A stretch of DNA of 64,000 nt from Streptomyces sp. ISL-10. Lineage in GTDB: Bacteria > Actinomycetota > Actinomycetes > Streptomycetales > Streptomycetaceae. The position numbers and the translations under genes were made by a program. The stretch lies in NCBI RefSeq assembly GCF_018614575.1, contig NZ_JAGGOJ010000034.1, positions 1 to 64,000 on the forward strand, written 5' to 3'. The first letter of the stretch is position 1, and each line of letters opens with the position of its first letter. The notes under the pieces are model-generated. The model was not told the origin of the DNA. It ran no database searches and saw only the letters and a list, made by a program, of their open reading frames with translations. Of this stretch, positions 60,045 through 64,000 are shown in pieces.

Positions 60045-60491
60045 ATGCTCAGACGCCTCGTCCTCACCGCCACCGTGTCCGCCGCCGCACTGGCCTGCGT
60101 CGTGCCCACCGCCGGGGCCGTGACGTCGCCGCTGCCGCTGCCCGTGCCGCTTCTGGACGCACCCGACCGGCTGATGGTCGTGGTCTCCGAGACCGGGAAC
60201 ACCCGGACGGACGGACGGTACGAGCTGAAGTGCCGCCCCGCGGGCGGCACCCACCCCTCCGCGCGCTCCGCCTGCGACCGGCTCGACGAGCTGGCCCGCG
60301 AGAACCACGACCCGTTCGCGCCGGTGCCCGAGGGGCAGATGTGCACGCAGCAATTCGGCGGGCCGGCCACCGCGCGGGTCACCGGCACCTGGCAGGGGCG
60401 CCGTGTCGACGCCACCTTCACGCGGTCCGACGGCTGCCAGATCTCGCGCTGGCAGATGCTGGAGCCGGTGCTGCCGAACACCAGGTCATAG
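60045..60491 (+). CDS. SSI-family (subtilisin inhibitor-like) secreted protease inhibitor
   Basis: The 148-aa precursor has a signal peptide (RRLVLTATVSAAALACVVPT). The inhibitor domain follows: LMVVVSETGNTRTDGRYELK, CRPAGGTHPSARSACDRLDE, DPFAPVPEGQMCTQQFGGPA and DGCQISRWQMLEPVLP. Four Cys would form the two disulfides of SSI. The reactive-site region around MCTQQFGG lies after the expected loop. It inhibits serine proteases outside the cell. Confidence 0.9.
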   Translation: MLRRLVLTATVSAAALACVVPTAGAVTSPLPLPVPLLDAPDRLMVVVSETGNTRTDGRYELKCRPAGGTHPSARSACDRLDELARENHDPFAPVPEGQMCTQQFGGPATARVTGTWQGRRVDATFTRSDGCQISRWQMLEPVLPNTRS

Positions 60492-60659
60492 GCCGAAGGC
60501 GTACGCAGTCCGCACACAACCTTGGTGAGAGCTCCCCCTCATCCGCCGTCCGGGCGTGTGCCGCTGCCCTTAGACTCCCTCAGTGACAGGCCGATGCCAG
60601 AGGGGCAAGATGGGATCGGCCGTCCGCAATACGCAGTAGGTCAGGGAGGAACCGTCGTC

Positions 60660-63600
60660 GTGAGCAGCAGGCCATCCCGAGGCGCTGCTCGCCTCGCAGC
60701 CATACTCGACGCCCTTCCCGACGGGCTCGTGCTCGTCAATGCCAACGGCACGGTCGTCAACGCCAACACCATCGCCCTCGAGCTCTTCGAGTCGCCGGGC
60801 ACCGCTCTCGTGGGCCGGGGTCTGCTCGACCTGCTTCCCGAGTTCGACTCACGCCTGATCCCCGGCTCCATGCGCCGCCCCGACGGGGCCGACGAGCGCG
60901 GGCGGACCAAGCCCACCCGGATGATCGCGCGGCGGACGGACGGCAGCGAGTTCCCTGTCGAGGTGACCAGCGCGAGCCTGGACGGACGCGAGGCGTACGA
61001 CTCGTACAACGGCTACACAGGCGACGAGCTGCTGATGCTGGTCGTGCGGGACCTGTCGGGGACCGTGGACACCGAGGCGGAGCTGGCACGTTCGCAGCGC
61101 CAGACCGAGATGATCCTGCGGGCCGCGTCCGAGGGCGTCGTCGGCACCGACACCGACGGCCGGGTCGTCCTCGTCAACCCGGCCGCCGCGCAGATCCTGG
61201 GCTTCCGCGCCAGCGACCTCGGCGGCCAGGAGCTGCACCCGCTGATCCTGCATTCGCGCGCGGACGGCGAGCCGTTCCCGTACGAGGAGTCCCCGCTCGC
61301 CGACACCCTCAAGTCCGGGCGCAAGCACCGGGTGCGCGGGCAGGTGCTGTGGGCGAAGAGCGGAGCGAAGATCTCCGTCGACCTGACCACCGCGCCGGTG
61401 CGCGACGGGGACCAGCTGGTCGGCGCCGTGATGACGTTCACCGACCGGCGGCCGTACGAGGAGCAGGTCCACAAGCACGCGGCGGAGCTCGCGGAGACGA
61501 CCGAGCGCCTGACCGGCGAGCTGGAGCGGGCGACGGAGCGGCTGACGGCCGAGCTCGCGGCCGCCACGGAGAAGTACGAGGCCGAACTGGCCGACAAGGC
61601 CGAGCGGTACGCGGCCGAGCTCGAGGCGGGCGCCGAGCGGTACGGGGAACTGGCCGCCCGGCACACCCAGCTCACCGCCGTGCTCGGCGAGTCGCTGCGC
61701 GGACCGCTGGAGGAACTCCGCCGCGAGCTGGGCACCCTGGCCGCCGACCCGGCCGGGCAGCTGTGGCCCGAGGCGAACCAGATCCTGCACCATCTGGCCG
61801 CGGGCTATGCCCGCATGACGACGCTCGTCGACAACGTGCTCGGCTATCAGCGCCTCGACACGGGAGCGGAGGGGCTGGCCAAGTCCAAGGTGCTCCTCGA
61901 CGCCGTCGTGGCGGCGGGTGTCGACGGCGCTGTCGAGCTGATCGGCCCGGGACGCGCCCAGTTCGCGGTGCACGCGCCGCCGATAGAGGCCGAGGTGGAC
62001 GGGGCGCGGCTGGCGACGGCGCTCGCGCACCTGGTCGCGGATGTCGCGGGCGTCGACTCGACGGGCAAGGCGAAGGTCGTGCCCGGCGGCGGCTACGTGG
62101 ACTCGACGGTCGTGGTCGCCGCGGCACAGCGCGGCGACGTCGTACGGATCGAGGTCCGGGGCCCGTTCACCGGCGGGGACCCGGTGCACGAGCCGATCGT
62201 GCGCGGGATCGTCCGGGCGCACGGAGGAGTGCTGCAGACGCACGAGGTGCCGGGGATGAGCGGCAGCGCGTACGTGCTGGAAGTGCCGCTCGGCGAGGGA
62301 GCGGGGACGGTGGCCCCGCCGCCGGCCGCCGAGCTCGCCCTGCCCGCGCAGGCGTCGTCCGAGCCCGGCCCGGTCACGACCGGCGGCGGACGGCGGCGCG
62401 CCCGGCGCGCCTCCACGGACGCGTTCCTGGAGAGCCCCGTGGCGATGGAGGACCCGGTCGCCGCACCGCCGACCGGACGGCGCCGAGCGGCGCAGGCGGA
62501 CCGGGCCGCAGCGGAACGGATCCCCGCCCAGGACAACGGCGAGACCTCCGGCAACGGGGCCGTGAACGGAACCGGCCTCGGGAACGGGGCCGGGAACGGG
62601 AACGGCGACGGAAACGGCCGTGGCGGGACCGGGCGCCGGCGTGGGCGGCCGAGCCCCGCCGAACAGGCCGAGGCCCCGCCGCAGGCCCTGCCGCAGGCCG
62701 CCGAGGGCTCGGTGGTCATGGCCGCCGAGGGCGCGAGCGGGCGGGCCGCACGCGGTGAGACGGTGCCGCCGCAGGGCGTGCCGGTCGACGCCCACGGACT
62801 CGCGGGCGCCACCTCGGGTCGGCGTGCCCGGCGAGCCGTGGAGAGCGGGCTGCCCGGGCTGTCGGCCGCCCCCTCTGCCGGACCGCCCGCCGCACAGCCG
62901 ACCACCCAGCCAACCGCCGAACCGACCACCCAGCCGACCGGGCGTCGCGCCCGGCGGGCGCTCGCCCCCGCATCGGCCGAGGCAGCCGGTCCCGCGCGGA
63001 CCGCCTTCGCGCTGCCGCCCGCCGAGGCGGACCGGGTGCAGCCGGCGCCCGACCCCGCGTTGCCGGCCGAGCAGCACGACGCCGTGGCCGCTGCCCCCGG
63101 CAGCGAACACCACACGCCGCCACAGCAGCATCCGGCGCCCACGGGCCGTAGGCGCGCCCGGAACCAGGCGCAGCCGCCCGGCGGTGAGGCCACCGTGCAG
63201 CAGCCCGGACAGCCGGCTCCGCAGGAAGCGGGCGCGGACAGCACGTCCGGCGGCACAACCGACAGCACAACCGACAGCGGATCCGCGGCGCAGGGCTCCG
63301 CGGACTCGACGGGACAGACGCCCGCGGTTCCCGCGGCCACGGACGCGACAGGACAGACCGCCGCCGCTCCGGCGGCCGAGGCCGAGGCCGTACCCGCGCA
63401 GGGCCCGGACACCGGTTCCGTGTCCGTACCGCTGCCGCCGGCGCTCCCCGTGTCCGAGCCGGCCCGGCCCGCGGGGCCCCAGTCGGCGGCGGGACAGGCT
63501 GTGCCCCGGGCACGCGCCGCCCAGCCGCTGCCCGCCGAGGAACCTGCCACCGCCGACTCGACGCAGGGCCGCGCGTTCAGCGTGCGCACGCTCGGGCAGG

Positions 63601-64000
63601 GGGTGCCCTTCGCCCAGCACCTCACGCAGCAGCAGAACCAGACGCTCGGCTCCGGCCGCAGGCGCAAGCTGGGGACGCGTCCGGACAGCGACCTCCCCGA
63701 GGCGGCCGCCCGCCCGCATCCGCAGCCGCAGGCAGCACCGGTCCCCGCTCCTGCCCCCACCCCCGGTCCGATGCCCGCCCCGGGCGCGTCGCGGCTGCCG
63801 GCCGCCGACCGCTCGGAGGGCCGTGCGTACGCGATCGGAGCGCCCGACGAGGGTGCGGAGGGTCCCGAGCCGCTGGACGGTCCCGGCGGTGCGGTCGAGG
63901 TCGCCAACCGGCCCCAGCCACAGCCGGTCGACGACGAACTGCCGCCCGAGCCGCTGGACAACCCGCGCAGGCTGCTGGTGTGGCCGGCGCCGGACGTCTC
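60660..64000 (+). CDS. Long PAS-domain signalling protein, partial at right edge
   Basis: A GTG at 60660 with GGGAGG upstream opens a frame with no stop to the window end (over 1110 codons). The first PAS domain is ILDALPDGLVLVNANGTVVN and a second starts at MILRAASEGVVGTDTDGRVV. A coiled-coil (TERLTGELERATERLTAELA) and a kinase-like region with the histidine-box area replaced (SLRGPLEELRRELGTLAADP) follow. From about residue 540 the chain is a Pro/Ala/Gly-rich linker of some 500 residues, and the last visible part (NPRRLLVWPAPDV) may begin a receiver-like domain. A membrane segment is not seen. Confidence 0.85.
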   Translation, partial: MSSRPSRGAARLAAILDALPDGLVLVNANGTVVNANTIALELFESPGTALVGRGLLDLLPEFDSRLIPGSMRRPDGADERGRTKPTRMIARRTDGSEFPVEVTSASLDGREAYDSYNGYTGDELLMLVVRDLSGTVDTEAELARSQRQTEMILRAASEGVVGTDTDGRVVLVNPAAAQILGFRASDLGGQELHPLILHSRADGEPFPYEESPLADTLKSGRKHRVRGQVLWAKSGAKISVDLTTAPVRDGDQLVGAVMTFTDRRPYEEQVHKHAAELAETTERLTGELERATERLTAELAAATEKYEAELADKAERYAAELEAGAERYGELAARHTQLTAVLGESLRGPLEELRRELGTLAADPAGQLWPEANQILHHLAAGYARMTTLVDNVLGYQRLDTGAEGLAKSKVLLDAVVAAGVDGAVELIGPGRAQFAVHAPPIEAEVDGARLATALAHLVADVAGVDSTGKAKVVPGGGYVDSTVVVAAAQRGDVVRIEVRGPFTGGDPVHEPIVRGIVRAHGGVLQTHEVPGMSGSAYVLEVPLGEGAGTVAPPPAAELALPAQASSEPGPVTTGGGRRRARRASTDAFLESPVAMEDPVAAPPTGRRRAAQADRAAAERIPAQDNGETSGNGAVNGTGLGNGAGNGNGDGNGRGGTGRRRGRPSPAEQAEAPPQALPQAAEGSVVMAAEGASGRAARGETVPPQGVPVDAHGLAGATSGRRARRAVESGLPGLSAAPSAGPPAAQPTTQPTAEPTTQPTGRRARRALAPASAEAAGPARTAFALPPAEADRVQPAPDPALPAEQHDAVAAAPGSEHHTPPQQHPAPTGRRRARNQAQPPGGEATVQQPGQPAPQEAGADSTSGGTTDSTTDSGSAAQGSADSTGQTPAVPAATDATGQTAAAPAAEAEAVPAQGPDTGSVSVPLPPALPVSEPARPAGPQSAAGQAVPRARAAQPLPAEEPATADSTQGRAFSVRTLGQGVPFAQHLTQQQNQTLGSGRRRKLGTRPDSDLPEAAARPHPQPQAAPVPAPAPTPGPMPAPGASRLPAADRSEGRAYAIGAPDEGAEGPEPLDGPGGAVEVANRPQPQPVDDELPPEPLDNPRRLLVWPAPDV

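Noticed and set aside
60849..63719. A 956-codon open frame on the minus strand
   Set aside because: It is the mirror of the high-GC PAS protein gene; it has Arg/Gly/His-rich sequence, no domain and poor codon bias.

Overview
The window is high-GC actinobacterial DNA, almost certainly from a Streptomyces chromosome. Support comes from a pair of SigB/SigF-type sigma factors, an SSI-type protease inhibitor, FtsK-like TraB conjugation proteins, DUF2637 spread proteins and several prim-pol type integrative and conjugative elements (AICEs). Core chromosomal genes lie at about 16.9-32.0 kb and 59.4-64.0 kb. Almost all the rest is integrated, mostly tRNA-targeted, mobile DNA.

Region 1 (1-16.75 kb) is an AICE whose left end lies outside the window. 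A long leftward operon runs from a 105-aa protein through DUF2637, an RRQRL-like protein, TraB, small membrane/spread proteins, a prim-pol, a DUF3987 helicase and Xis to Int. It faces a GntR regulator with two tandem operators. Two repeat clusters lie where a transfer locus (next to traB) and a replication origin (between the helicase gene and xis) are expected. The right part carries cargo: a GT2 glycosyltransferase, hypothetical genes and a 2.16-kb IS-like unit whose passenger encodes a seven-repeat YVTN propeller protein. The right end is a 3'-half tRNA-Ser(CGA).

Region 2 (16.9-32.0 kb) is chromosomal. It holds two tandem sigma factor genes, a lipoprotein, a MarR/MFS efflux pair, and a leftward six-gene operon: ABM monooxygenase, amidohydrolase, response regulator, histidine kinase, GT2-GtrA and GT39. 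The response regulator gene carries a 1-bp frameshift. A DUF2797 gene follows.

Region 3 (32.06-59.51 kb) is a stack of three integrative elements in one tRNA-Arg(ACG) gene. It is marked by four copies of the same 44-bp tRNA 3' core (32061, 41665, 46658, 59435), of which only the rightmost is part of an intact tRNA. Element A (32.1-41.7 kb) is decayed. It holds a MurE-like ligase, a NUDIX gene, an XRE/small peptide/kinase-like cassette, an IS5 remnant and an integrase fragment. Element B (41.7-46.7 kb) is a mini-element with a start-less Rep, Xis and a frameshifted Int, and carries two identical 142-bp MITE-like repeats. Element C (46.7-59.5 kb) looks like a complete AICE: GntR, DUF6284, DUF2637, RRQRL, Spd, TraB, prim-pol, DUF3631 helicase, Xis, Int. 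Its cargo is an AT-richer five-TM protein and a GNAT acetyltransferase. By the logic of tRNA integration C is the youngest layer and A the oldest.

Region 4 (59.5-64.0 kb) is chromosomal again: tRNA-Ser(GCT), an SSI-family inhibitor and a long PAS-domain protein that runs off the right edge. All statements come from reading the sequence; no database search was run, so family names rest on motif recognition.
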